This document shows positions 47,170 through 62,348 of a stretch of DNA of 64,000 nucleotides, piece by piece. Position numbers and translations under genes: made by a program. Numbering within the stretch: position 1 is the stretch's first letter; every line of letters starts with the position of its first letter. The notes beneath the pieces were generated by a model, which worked only from the letters and a program-made list of their open reading frames with translations, ran no database searches and was not told the origin of the DNA. The DNA comes from Petrosia ficiformis (Eukaryota; Porifera; Demospongiae; Haplosclerida; Petrosiidae): assembly GCA_947044365.1 (NCBI GenBank), contig OX345648.1, positions 908,001-972,000 on the forward strand, given 5' to 3'.

Positions 47170-50100
47170 CTGAATATGGAGAGAGAAATTGAGATTAAAA
47201 AATGTGTGAAGGACAGGGTTTTTGATGAGTTTTGAAGCATGGGCCAAATTGGCTCAAAAATGGTTAGTGTGTGTGCCATTGGAAATACATTTTGAGCCAA
47301 TTAATGAAGACTTAATGCTGTTAGTGACAATATAATCATATTTAACTGCACCACTGACCCAAAGAGAGAACTGTGCAGTCCCAAATAAGAAGCTCTTTGG
47401 GCCAATGGTGCACCATATGAGCTTATCAAAAACACTGGTGAAGGATCGTTATTATATGTGATCACGTATACACGAAACTGTCTTAGTTTATTTCAATTTT
47501 TAAAAATGGTTTTCTAAAATGGTCATTTTTCAGCTCTCTTATACAAGAATCAAATAAACTTTTTAGTTGTTGCTCAACCTAAAAAATAAAGTTTGTTAGC
47601 TCCTTGCACAAGATGGCTTTAAACAGTTCTTGTTTTTCTCCATATACTTGATACATGTATGCACAGCAGACCACTGCATCATTTAGTATTATAGTAATAA
47701 TGTTAGTTAGTGATTAGTGAAGTGTAATATGAGTTGTGTGTGTGTGTGTGTGTGTACCATTGTTGGAGTAAAAGTGATAGTACATTCATCACTACATTTA
47801 GCATCACACAATCGTAACTTGAAAGTATATTCATTGTAGCGAATTAGTCCAGTGAAATTCAAAACATTTGATTCGAAATTAATTCCACTCATAACTATAT
47901 CTCTATCAGGATACTCAACTGATGATAATGAATAATCAACAAGAAGTCTATCAAGAGCATACGGGGAAGAGACAGTAAAGGAGATAGCTACGATTGTACC
48001 GAGATCTTCTGTTATGTAACACAGAGGTGTGGTTGGTGTGTTTAGTGGATATATTTCGTGGACCCATTCAGAGAAGTCACCAGGACCAACATTATTAACG
48101 GCATATACTTGAGCAGCACACCATACCAAGTTAAAATTTGTGTCACAGAAATTAAATGAAAATGAAGGATCGTCACTGAATAAAACTGTTTGCGAACGGC
48201 TTTCGCTATTACATCTTACATTTACGACAAACCGTATTACAGAAAAGTCTTCCAGGCCATCTTTACTCCAAGACACTTCTATATCACTACAGTCAGCAAT
48301 ATTAATGGCCACATCTTTAGGTGGACTTGGAACACTTGATGAAGTTGAACCTGTTTCTGTAGCCGTATCACCATTTCCTATCTCATTCATACTTGTTACA
48401 TCAACAATATAATCTGTATTTTGATTCAGCCCTTCAATAAGATAATGGAGTTGATCAATAACAATAGCAGAATCATAGTTCGATGAATCATTTTCTGATG
48501 GTCGCCAACGGATTTCATATTTCAGTCCGGGGTTGGAATAATTATCAGGAGCTGACCAGGTAACTAAAATTGCATTAGGACTTGTACTGAAAAGGTTAAC
48601 ATTTCTTACAGGACCTGGATAGTCATCTTCAGTTTCTGCACACACCACACTCACTTCGCTTTTCAGGGTTTCAGTGCAATCGGTAACAGCGACGACTGTG
48701 ATACAGCATAGCATTAATGGCTGCAGATCATTAATCTCATGCCATTGATCTTCAGTTGTTAGCTCAAAGAATTCAACCTCTATTGATGACTTGTTATAAC
48801 ATTCTTCTGTGACCTACAATGGAAATACAAATATGAACAGTACTTGTCACCATGGAAACAGAGTTCATTGCGCAATATATTTCATTCTTATGTTACATTA
48901 TTTCACGCTTTTTGTTACAATTTTAAACAGAAGATAACTATATTTTCAAATACATAAATTTCATCTATGCATAAGAAACCAAGAAAAGGCTCTCTTCTAT
49001 AGCCAAAGAGACACACAAGCTAGAGTCACACTGTTAAATATTCACTAGTCCATTGAGGAATGGTTTTAATAGATATACATGTAGTTAACTCACAATACCT
49101 TCAGGTTCAGTACTTGTAAGATATTCTAAGTTACTAACCATATATCTTAAGTCAGTTCCATTACTATACTTAGGTTCAGTCCATGTGAATATTATAGAGT
49201 CTGATTCAGTAGTCATTACAGATAAATCTTGTACCCGGAATGGTGGATTACAATCAGTCTTAACTGATACTGGGTCGGATGGTTCACTTTGACCTATAAA
49301 AAGGTAAAAATAATTTCATTTCATATTATAATTATATATCTTCCTCCATTTTTACCCTCGCCGCAAAGCATGATATTAATTACTTATGCAGGGTTCTCAC
49401 CCAGGTAAAGATAAGGGTTGCCATGGCAATGTACTCATATAGTGAGTGATACATGTATATGTACAAATGTATGACTATCTATACACACAATCCAAATTGT
49501 CTATGTCAGACCCTATAGACATTTCTGACCCTATAAAACAGTGTTGATATATATAAATATATGTAGTTAACTATAACTAAAACCCCTTTTAGTAAGACAT
49601 TGTGAGTTTTAGTTAACTAAACTATAACTAAATTACAAGTCTATTGATATAACTACATATATAACTAACGCAGGACAAAAAAATGAGCGCTTTTAGTTAG
49701 TTCTAAAACTAAACTAAAACCCTTTAGCAAGACTAATATTACTTTAGTTAATCCACTACTAAACTTTAGAGAAAACTGTGTTACTATACATGTACTAAAA
49801 GTGGTCATTATTGTCAACTAAAACAAATCGATAATATAAACGTCTCGTGAGAACTCTGCAAATATTATTATTCTACTAACCTCCTTCAGTGCATGCTGCT
49901 ACAGCAATCTCATATTGTGTGTCTGCGTATAGACCATCAAATATGTATTCAGTATCAGTAACAGAACAGTCAGTACGCTATAACAACATGAATCAGATAA
50001 TAAACTATACTATACATGTACATGTATATGTATATGTACATGTATATAAATACATATCAAATATGTGTTCAGTATCAGTAACAGAACAGTCAGTGTGCTA

Positions 50101-53100
50101 TAACAACATGAATCAGATAATAAACTATACTATACATGTACATGTATATGTATATGTACATGTATATAAATACATATCAAATATGTGTTCAGTGTCAGTA
50201 ACAGAACAGTCAGTACGCTATAAAAACATGAATCAGATAATAAACTATACTATACATGTACATGTATATGTATATGTACATGTATATAAATACATATCAA
50301 ATATGTGTTCAGTATCAGTAACAGAACAGTCAGTGTGCTATAACAACATGAATCAGAGAATAAACTATACTATACAATATACATGTACATGTATATGTAT
50401 ATAAATACATATCAAATATGTATTCAGTATCAGTAACAGAACAGTCAGTGTGCTATAACAACATGAATCAGAGAATAAACTATACTATACAATATACATG
50501 TACATGTATATGTATATAAATACATATCAAATATGTATTCAGTATCAGTAACAGAACAGTCAGTGTGCTATAACAACATGAAAGTTAAGTGGTTATTATT
50601 GAACTCAATAATTAATATTACCTTGTTTCCATCAATATACATTGAGTACCCAGTCACAACACAGAAACCACTAGGTACTGACCATGTTACTGCGATAGAT
50701 GACGAAGTGACACCATTCACTGACAAGCCACTAGGTACGTTGGGAACACCTGTTAGAGGCTTGACAGTATAATTGGATGTAGTCACACGTCCTTGAGGAT
50801 TTTCAATAGAAGCACTATAAGTGACACTACAGAAGAGTACATGTACATGATAATTAATTACATGTAAAGTACATGCAATTAATTAATTGACATTACAGAA
50901 GAATAAATGTAGAATTACATGTAATGAAATTAACCCTATCATTAACCATAAATGTAACAATATTAATAAAAAATGGCTGAGTACATGTACATGTACATGT
51001 GCATGTACATGTACATGTACATGTATTTTTAAACACTTGCTACATGTATTAAGTTATTTTGTATAGCTACATGTACAGCAGAGTTCTTGATAACTTTTGA
51101 AGCATGGGCCAAATTGGCTCAACAATGGCTGGTGTGTGTGCCATTGGGAAACCATCTTGACTCAATTAACAAAGAGTTAATGCTGTTAGTGACAATATAA
51201 TCATAATTAACTGCACCATCTGGCCCAAAGAGAGAACTGTGCTGCGCCAAATAAGATGCTCTTTTGGCCAATAGTGTGCCATATGAGCTTATCAAAACAG
51301 TGATGTACATGTAAGTAAATTTGGAAGAGCAACTACTGTTAATTATTGCTCTAGCTATGTGTAGATACCAAATTTAATTACTTCCTGTATAAAATGGCCG
51401 CATATCAAACATTTAAATATATGTTATTTTGTCATCCTAGGCCACAATTAACACTTACTTTTCACATCTCTCAAAAGGCCCAGCAATAAATGAATTCACT
51501 CCTGAATAAGGTTCACAATATTCAACATCAAGAGAACCACTAAATCGTACCTGAGAATTAAAAATGTGATATTGGATAGACATCACAAATATCCACATCC
51601 TCATTCCCACACTCACATTTAACACATCATCATGTATTATCTCATCCCCATTCCCAGACTTACATGTACAGACCACATTATCTAATCCGCATTCCCAGAC
51701 TCACAGACATCACCATCTCTTCCTCACCCATACAGAAGAGTTATCTCTTATTATCTCATCCCCATTCCCAGACTCACAGACATCACTATCTCTTCCTCAC
51801 CCATACAGAACACATTATCTCCTATTATCTTATCCCCATTCCCAGACTCACAGACCACACTATCTCTTCCTCACCCATACAGAACACATTACCTCCTATT
51901 ATCTCATCCCCATTCCCAGACTTACACAGACAGTATGACGTTGTACATCATCATGTAAGTTACACCCATCAAGACTAATAATAACTTGGACATGAGTATC
52001 ATTAATTCTTCCATCAATTATCTCATTTGAACTTGGAATAACAGGAGCTATACAATCAAAATAAGGCAACAGTTACTAATGGTCATTAATTAGCTTATTG
52101 TACAAGAACAAGTATTAACTATTAACTATTAAGTAATCGGATAGCACACAAGAAAAGTGAGTGCTATATCTAATCGAGACCTTTATTGGTTACGACACAT
52201 TATGACACAAGGGTCGGGCTCATTAAGGTTGAGATTGGATAGCACACAAGAAAAGTGAGTGCTATATCTAATCGAGACCTTTATTGGTTACGACACATTA
52301 TGTGACACAAGGGTGGGGCTTAATTAAGGTTGAGATCGGATAGCACACAAGAAATGTGAGTGCATTATTCAATCGAGACCTTTATTGGTCCACCCAAGTG
52401 CCACATTCTAACACTTAATGCTCTATAAAGAATGATTTAGTGTCTATCACTTGACATTTCTAGTGTGCTTGGTCCCATTTTCACATGTAACTGTTTATTG
52501 AGTAGTTAAAGCATGCATTTTTAAAAGTACATTATGCTGTTTAAAACATGATCAGGTGACTAGTATATGAAATATGATTGGCTGAATGTCACATGATATA
52601 TACTATAATTACACTTACGTCCAGCAGGAGTAACTAAAAGGAAATCAAACGTTGATTCTTTATCATTAATAGTAGCAGTTACTGCTAAATTATATCTGAA
52701 AGAACATGATAGTATACGTATTTTAGATTAATATTGGGTTATATAACTTACAATCTTCTTCCAACAAATGAACTGTCTTCTATCACCACAAGATTATCAA
52801 CATCTATGAGATTAAAAAGATTCATTAACTAAATTATATTTGTAATCTACATGTACATGTAATGTATATATGTACATGTAGTACTAGTGTTGTCTTAGTT
52901 AACTGTAGCTATAACTAAATTATATTTGTAATCTACATGTACATGTAATGTATATATGTACATGTAGTACTAGTGTTGTCTTAGTTAACTGTAGCTATAA
53001 CTAAATTATATTTGTAATCTACATGTACATGTAATGTATATATGTACATGTAGTACTAGTGTTGTCTTAGTTAACTGTAGCTATAACTAAATTATATTTG

Positions 53101-56100
53101 TAATCTACATGTACATGTAATGTATATATGTACATGTAGTACTAGTGTTGTCTTAGTTAACTGTAGCTATAACTAAATTATATTTGTAATCTACATGTAC
53201 ATGTAATGTATATATGTACATGTAGTACTAGTGTTGTCTTAGTTAACTGTAGCTATAACTAAATTATATTTGTAATCTACATGTACATGTAATGTATATA
53301 TGTACATGTAATACTAGTGTTGTCTTAGTTAACTGTAACTATAACTAAATTATATTTGTAATCTACATGTACATGTAATGTATATATGTACATGTAGTAC
53401 TAGTGTTGTCTTAGTTAACTGTAACTATAACTAAATTATATTTGTAATCTACATGTACATGTAATGTATATATGTACATGTAGTACTAGTGTTGTCTTAG
53501 TTAACTGTAACTATAACTAAATTATATTTGTAATCTACATGTACATGTAATGTATATATGTACATGTAGTACTAGTGTTGTCTTAGTTAACTGTAGCTAT
53601 AACTAAATTATATTTGTAATCTACATGTACATGTAATGTATATATGTACATGTAGTACTAGTGTTGTCTTAGTTAACTGTAGCTATAACTAAATTATATT
53701 TGTAATCTACATGTACATGTAATGTATATATGTACATGTAGTACTAGTGTTGTCTTAGTTAACTGTAGCTATAACTAAATTATATTTGTAATCTACATGT
53801 ACATGTAATGTATATATGTACATGTAGTACTAGTGTTGTCTTAGTTAACTGTAACTATAACTAAATTATATTTGTAATCTACATGTACATGTAATGTATA
53901 TATGTACATGTAGTACTAGTGTTGTCTTAGTTAACTGTAGCTATAACTAAATTATATTTGTAATCTACATGTACATGTAATGTATATATGTACATGTAGT
54001 ACTAGTGTTGTCTTAGTTAACTGTAGCTATAACTAAATTATATTTGTAATCTACATGTACATGTAATGTATATATGTACATGTAGTACTAGTGTTGTCTT
54101 AGTTAACTGTAGCTATAACTAAATTATATTTGTAATCTACATGTACATGTAATGTATATATGTACATGTAGTACTAGTGTTGTCTTAGTTAACTGTAGCT
54201 ATAACTAAATTATATTTGTAATCTACATGTACATGTAATGTATATATGTACATGTAGTACTAGTGTTGTCTTAGTTAACTGTAGCTATAACTAAATTATA
54301 TTTGTAATCTACATGTACATGTAATGTATATATGTACATGTAGTACTAGTGTTGTCTTAGTTAACTGTAGCTATAACTAAATTATATTTGTAATCTACAT
54401 GTACATGTAATGTATATATGTACATGTAGTACTAGTGTTGTCTTAGTTAACTGTAGCTATAACTAAATTATATTTGTAATCTACATGTACATGTAATGTA
54501 TATATGTACATGTAGTACTAGTGTTGTCTTAGTTAACTGTAGCTATAACTAAATTATATTTGTAATCTACATGTACATGTAATGTATATATGTACATGTA
54601 GTACTAGTGTTGTCTTAGTTAACTGTAACTATAACTAAATTATATTTGTAATCTACATGTACATGTAATGTATATATGTACATGTAGTACTAGTGTTGTC
54701 TTAGTTAACTGTAGCTATAACTAAATTATATTTGTAATCTACATGTACATGTAATGTATATATGTACATGTAGTACTAGTGTTGTCTTAGTTAACTGTAG
54801 CTATAACTAAATTATATTTGTAATCTACATGTACATGTAATGTATATATGTACATGTAGTACTAGTGTTGTCTTAGTTAACTGTAGCTATAACTAAATTA
54901 TATTTGTAATCTACATGTACATGTAATGTATATATGTACATGTAGTACTAGTGTTGTCTTAGTTAACTGTAGCTATAACTAAATTATATTTGTAATCTAC
55001 ATGTACATGTAATGTATATATGTACATGTAGTACTAGTGTTGTCTTAGTTAACTGTAGCTATAACTAAATTATATTTGTAATCTACATGTACATGTAATG
55101 TATATATGTACATGTAGTACTAGTGTTGTCTTAGTTAACTGTAGCTATAACTAAATTATATTTGTAATCTACATGTACATGTAATGTATATATGTACATG
55201 TAGTACTAGTGTTGTCTTAGTTAACTGTAGCTATAACTAAATTATATTTGTAATCTACATGTACATGTAATGTATATATGTACATGTAGTACTAGTGTTG
55301 TCTTAGTTAACTGTAGCTATAACTAAATTATATTTGTAATCTACATGTACATGTAATGTATATATGTACATGTAGTACTAGTGTTGTCTTAGTTAACTGT
55401 AGCTATAACTAAATTATATTTGTAATCTACATGTACATGTAATGTATATATGTACATGTAGTACTAGTGTTGTCTTAGTTAACTGTAGCTATAACTAAAT
55501 TATATTTGTAATCTACATGTACATGTAATGTATATATGTACATGTAGTACTAGTGTTGTCTTAGTTAACTGTAACTATAACTAAATTATATTTGTAATCT
55601 ACATGTACATGTAATGTATATATGTACATGTAGTACTAGTGTTGTCTTAGTTAACTGTAGCTATAACTAAATTATATTTGTAATCTACATGTACATGTAA
55701 TGTATATATGTACATGTAGTACTAGTGTTGTCTTAGTTAACTGTAGCTATAACTAAATTATATTTGTAATCTACATGTACATGTAATGTATATATGTACA
55801 TGTAGTACTAGTGTTGTCTTAGTTAACTGTAACTATAACTAAATTATATTTGTAATCTACATGTACATGTAATGTATATATGTACATGTAGTACTAGTGT
55901 TGTCTTAGTTAACTGTAACTATAACTAAATTATATTTGTAATCTACATGTACATGTAATGTATATATGTACATGTAGTACTAGTGTTGTCTTAGTTAACT
56001 GTAGCTATAACTAAATTATATTTGTAATCTACATGTACATGTAATGTATATATGTACATGTAGTACTAGTGTTGTCTTAGTTAACTGTAGCTATAACTAA

Positions 56101-59100
56101 ATTATTTCATACTATTGGGATCATATTCCACATCTTCTGTGTAAGGTGTTCCAGGACATACAGCGGAGGTAATTGTGACTGAGACATCTTGTGTGTATTC
56201 ACAAGTATTTAAACCAGCGATTTCAAATAAACCGGAGTACGCTGAAGCAGACAGTGAACAGTAGGGTTTTTCTGATTGTGGGAGAGAGAGACGGAGAGAG
56301 AGAGAGAGACAGAGACAGAGCGAGAGGGAGGGAGAGAGCAGATAAGGAGAGAGAAAGAAAGAGAGTGAGAGACAATGAGAGAGAGGGAGAGAGAGAAAAT
56401 GAGAGAGACAGAGAGGGAGAGAGAGACAAAGACAGAGAGAGACAGAAAGTCAAATATCTTATACAAATACAAATACATAAGGAGAATTGAAGAAAGATGT
56501 TTGATGATCTTACCATCGCAAACACTATCCTCTGCAGTGTGAATATTCTGCTTGAAGCTAAAAAAAAAAACATTTTCAAGATTAAAAAAAAAAAAATAAC
56601 GATAACTTTATATATTTAAAAAATATTATGTGACCTATTTTTAAAGAAGAAACACTTTCCCATGGAATAACTTTCATCAAATAGTTACATTCAGTAGCTG
56701 CCATTCCACCATTTTGTCGAGGAGGTCAATGAAATTTGATATCATAGAAGCTTAATAATAGTTCCTCCTGAATACCAAATATCACTGACGTCCTATAGAA
56801 AATGGCAGGGATGGGGAGTGAATGAAAGTACCCGTTTGATGTAAATTATTTTGTGGGAAAATTAGGTCACTTATAATTATTAGTAATTTTTAATTCTCCA
56901 TGACAATTTACCTGTCGGGTAAAGTGTACGGATTTGCTCCATTTCCTTCAATAGTATTGAGTAGACATTCATTTGTAGTACTGTTCCAATAACAGTATGG
57001 GTCTTGGGATCCAATACAATCTCTGGAATGAGGATAAAAACACTGTTTAGTAATATAGAAATTAGAATACAGTATGGGTCTTGGGATCCAATACAATCTC
57101 TGGAATGAGGATAAAAACACTGTTTAGTAATATAGAAATTAGAATACAGTATGGGTCTTGGGATCCAATACAATCTCTGAAATGAGGATAAAAACACTGT
57201 TTAGTAATATAGAAACTAGAATACAGTATGGGTCTTGGGATCCAATACAATCTCTGGAATGAGGATAAAAACACTGTTTAGTAATACAGTAAATGGTATG
57301 GGTTTTTGTGAAGCACCAAAGAAGACCTTAAGGCCGAAACATGCAAATCCTAACATTTAACATTAATTAGTACATAATTTATAATAATTAAGATGTAGCC
57401 TGTACCTGCAGCTCTGATGTCTTCCACAATCAGCCGCAGGAAATTTATAAATCCGTGAATAAGTGGTGACATATAGGAACTTTTGATTGTTACCTTCATC
57501 CTAATATGTGTGTATAGACAATAAATGAATATGTGTTATTATATGTACAGTTGTATGTACCTGTATATATATGTATGTACATGTATGTATGTATGTATGT
57601 ATGTGTATGTATGTAGGTATGTATGTATGTATGTATGTATGTATGTATGTATGTGTGTGTGTGTGTGTGCGTGTATGTATGTATGTATGTATGTATGTAT
57701 GTATGTATGTATGTATGTATGTATGTATGTATGTATGTACGTATGTATGTATGTACATGTATGTATGATGCATGTACATGTACATGTACATGTATGTACA
57801 TGTATGTATGTACTATGTATGTATATACAATGTACATGCATATAAATTATTTGTGTATATAAATTATGTATGTACATGTATTAACAGACACATGTACAGA
57901 GCACATGTACATGTGTACATACATGTACCTTTAAATAAAGTTGCTGAATACTGTTACTATCTGCAAGCTGTAAAAAGTGATAATAAAATTTTGAATGATT
58001 TAATGATCAGTTTACTATTAAGATATGTCAGGTGATTATCACATGACTGAGTATATACCTCCCATTCTTGAGCAATTATAGCAGTATGAGTTAGATCATC
58101 CAGTTCCAAGCGTAGAGAATCATTCTGTGTAGAGAACGCTATCTTCATAACTCTACCACTAGCTATAAAGAAATATGAAAGAAAAGACAAATTGATGTAG
58201 GACTGTGAAAAAGCTTCAAATACTAACACACAGATACACACATACATGTGTACATGTACTAACACACACACACACACACACACACTAACACATACCAGTC
58301 CCCAAAAACAAAGAATCTTGCATAACACATTCATTTACATCAGTTTTATTTCGTCTTACACAAATCTGATCAGCAATTATCTTTGTAACACTGATAATTA
58401 TAGAAGAATGAATGAATGGGTGAATGGATGGATGGATGGATGGATGGATGAATAGATGGATGAATGGATGGATGGATGGATGGATGGATGGATGGATAGA
58501 TGGATGGATGGACAGATGGATTGGTTGGAGCTGGATGGATAGATGGATGGATAGATGGATGGGTGGATGGACAGATGGATTGGTTGGAGGCTGGATGGAT
58601 AGATGGATGGGTGGATGGACGGATGGATTGGTTGGAGGATGGGTGGATGGATGGGTGGATGGATGAGTGTATGATAACAAATAAAAATACTAACATTTCT
58701 CCATCCATTTCAACTAATGGTAGCTCTAATCCACGGTATGGTCTAACAGGATCACGAGCAACTAAATGATCACTTTCCACTCTTTTATTAGCGACTTCAC
58801 ACTGTTTGAAAATTTATAAACATTCATTCATTAATAAATCTACATGTATCTAATAATTCATCCATCCATCCGTCCATCCATCCATCTGTCCGTCCTTCCA
58901 TCTGTCCGTCCTTCCATCCATCCACCCATCACCCATTCATCCATCCACCCAAAATTCATCCATCCATCCATCCATCCATCCATCCATCCATCCATCCATC
59001 CACCCACCCACCCACCCACCCATTCATCCATCCATCCATCCATCCATCCATCCATCCATCCATCCACCCACACACCCACCCACCCAACAATAAACCCACC

Positions 59101-59893
59101 CAACCACCCACCCACCCACCCATTCATCCATCCATCCATCCATCCATCCATCCATCCATCCATCCATCCATTCATCCATCCATCATCCATCCATCCATCC
59201 ATCCATCCATTCATCCATCCATCATCCATCCATTCATCCATCCATCCATCCATCCATCCATCCATCCATCCATTCATCCATCCATCCATCCATCCATCCA
59301 TCCATCAGTTGCATACATCCAAAAAATTTTCTCCGTCCTCATTTGCTTCTCTGCTTTCATCTTCAAATTTATTCAAATCAAAAACATCAAGTATTCCTCT
59401 ATTTTGAGCATCTAGAATGGTACCACCTTTACTTGGACCAGAGGATTCAGCATGATAAACACATATCGCTGTTCCATTGGGACCATGTCTGCAGCCACAT
59501 GAAAAAACAAAAGAGCATATTATACATACATGTACATACACATGTAAATACACACATACATGTATATGCATGTACACATGTACATAGATTCATACATACA
59601 TACATGTACATATACACATTAATACATACACACATAAATGATCTCTTACATGTAAATCATAATATTTATTTATAATTTTATATAATGCATGTGTACATGT
59701 TTACTCACACATCTCCAGTGAAAGCTGTATATACCAGTTTATGCCACACATTGCTATTATCATACCATCTTGTTTCACTTTCAGTGATAAACACATCACC
59801 TATTAAATATATTATAATTAACTACATGTACATGTACATGTATGTACGTATATATGTACATGTATGTGTGTGTGTGCATATATATACATATAT

Positions 59894-59950
<57 letters not shown>

Positions 59951-59954
59951 TATG

Positions 59955-59986
<32 letters not shown>

Positions 59987-60017
59987 TACACACACACACA
60001 TGTATATGTACATACAT

Positions 60018-60058
<41 letters not shown>

Positions 60059-62309
60059 TACACACACAAACATACATACATACATGTATGTACATGTACA
60101 TGTATAAAGGTACACATGTATGTATGTATGTACATGTACATGTATATAGTGTATGTATATATATATATATGTATGTATAATGTATATACATACATAAATA
60201 GGATGCATATACACATACGTACATACATGTACATGTACATGTACACACACACACACTGTATATATGTACATGTACATGTATATGTATGTATGTATGTATG
60301 TAATGAGTGAATCATATATTGTAGTACTTACGAAGTCCTGTATAGTAGTGGGTTTGTGATCCAACTGACTCGGGAGTTCCAATGGTCCGCTTTATACAAA
60401 ATATTTCAGCTTTTAAGAATGTATTAAAATTTTGTCTGTTAGTAGAAACACCATCATCTTTCTGTAATAAAGAAGACGCAAAGAGGAGAAAATTAATGAA
60501 AGGGAACCAGAGTTAATAAAATGATGGATGAGAGACAGACAGGTAACATACATGTGTATGTAACAAAATATCTAAAATGTAATACCTGACAGATTCGAAA
60601 AACTCTTGAACGTACAGGACCCTATAGTAATTGAGGAGTTATTAATATACATTATAATATACCTACATACACATGTATATATATACATTGTATATATATC
60701 AGAGTTTTTGATAAGTTTTGAAGCATGGGCCAAATTGGCTCAAAAAGGGTTAGTGTGTGCGCCATTGGGAATACATCTTGAGCCAATTCATGAAGACTTA
60801 ATCCTGTTATTGACAATATAATTATAATTAACTGCACCACTGGCCCAAAGAGAGAACTGTGCAGTGCCAAATAAGAAGCTCTTTGGGCCAATGGTGTGCC
60901 ATGTGTTTATCAAAAACACTGATATGTGACCTACATTGTACATGTATTTTTAGGAATACTTCCTTTTGATCAAATTCTTACAAATGTCTACTTAACATAC
61001 AGTATACAATATAATATACATGTATATTAACTTACAATTGGTGTACGGTCTGAAGCATACTCTCTCTCTCGTATAAAGAAGTGAAACATTTGGAATCTTG
61101 AATCGCCATTTTCCAAATCAATCTTAAAAAATTTGATAGGGTAATATGGAGCTGTATGGACAATGATGAAAGTAGTAGAGACTTTTAATACTTGATTCAG
61201 ACGTTTATTGTACAACTGTATATACATATATATGTGAGTGTTACATGTATATAGTGAAACCTCTCTATTCCAGACACCATTAGGACAAATAAGTGTCCTG
61301 ATTACAGGGGTGTCCTCATTTCAGGGGTGAATTTATATTATAAACCATAGTTTGGGAAAGTTTTAACTGTCCTTAATACAGAGGTGTCCTCATTTAAAGG
61401 TGTCCTGCGTAGAGGGGTTTCACTGTATTGGGATTTTCTCTATGTTCTTTAGAAGGGTACAGTACCATTATAATATGCATAATATATTGGTGGAGAAATC
61501 CCTCTGTCTCATCTCTGTATGAACCCCGATAGTATTTTGTATGGGACCCAGGATTATCTCTATCCATTCGCGTTGAGTTGAGACTTTTCTCATTAAATAT
61601 TCATAGGTGAAAATTACTCGTATACATGGTTTTTACTCATGAATATAATTAAAAGCACGCAATGGTAGTAAACAAAAACACAGACACAGGTTCCTGTCTT
61701 TCTCTCTGCGTGTTTAACTTGGAATGACAAAGTTACCTCAAGGTAAGTAAAATGGGTGTATAATATCATAGATGATAATGTGCTTCGTGAGTGAATAAAA
61801 AATTCAAGAAAATGAAATAAGTGATGAATGACAGTAAAAAGAATTATAATATAACTCACAGTTATTACAGTACAGGACTACACGTAAAAAAGCGTGGTTA
61901 CTATGGTAAGTTTTTATTGTCAACGTGTGGGATGTGCGTTACTATGGTAAGTTTTAATTGCGTAATTATTGAAATTAGATGAATATTTAATGAGAAAAGT
62001 CCCAACTCAATGTGAATGGACTTTAGTCAAAATTTGGTGGTGAAAACTAAACCTCTTGTTGGTAAAAGAGAATGTCTTTGTGTCACATATGTATTGTGTA
62101 CATAGTTAAAGAGGTTGTGTCATTTAGGGGGCTTAGTCAAGTAATGTGCATTGTGCCAGTATATTATGTGAATAACAGCAGGAAGAAAGCTCTATCTATC
62201 TATCTATCTCTCTATCTATCTAATCATCTATTCATCCATTCATACATCCTTTCATCGTATCTATTCAAACATTCTTTTCATCTACATCTATCTACACATC
62301 TATCTATCC

Positions 62310-62348
<39 letters not shown>

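Noticed and set aside
49889..50404. 171-aa plus-strand ORF with repeated SVSVTEQSV
   Set aside because: Arises from the 120-bp minisatellite (a multiple of three). The true coding strand is minus.
51664..51978. 104-aa plus-strand ORF (HYLFLTH repeats)
   Set aside because: Translation of the ~75-bp minisatellite.
52829..56104. CRISPR-like repeat array
   Set aside because: There are no unique spacers. It is a simple 86-bp satellite in a eukaryotic intron.
58285..59407. ORFs rich in HPSIHPSI or WMDGWMDG
   Set aside because: They are translations of GGAT/CCAT microsatellites.
59818..60382. Long Cys/Val/Thr/His ORFs on both strands
   Set aside because: They come from CA/TG and TGTA microsatellites.
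61036..61227. Longer version of the Sema exon starting at 61215 (acceptor atatacag)
   Set aside because: Its phase does not match the T| phase of the upstream exon at 62367. The acceptor at 61152 does.
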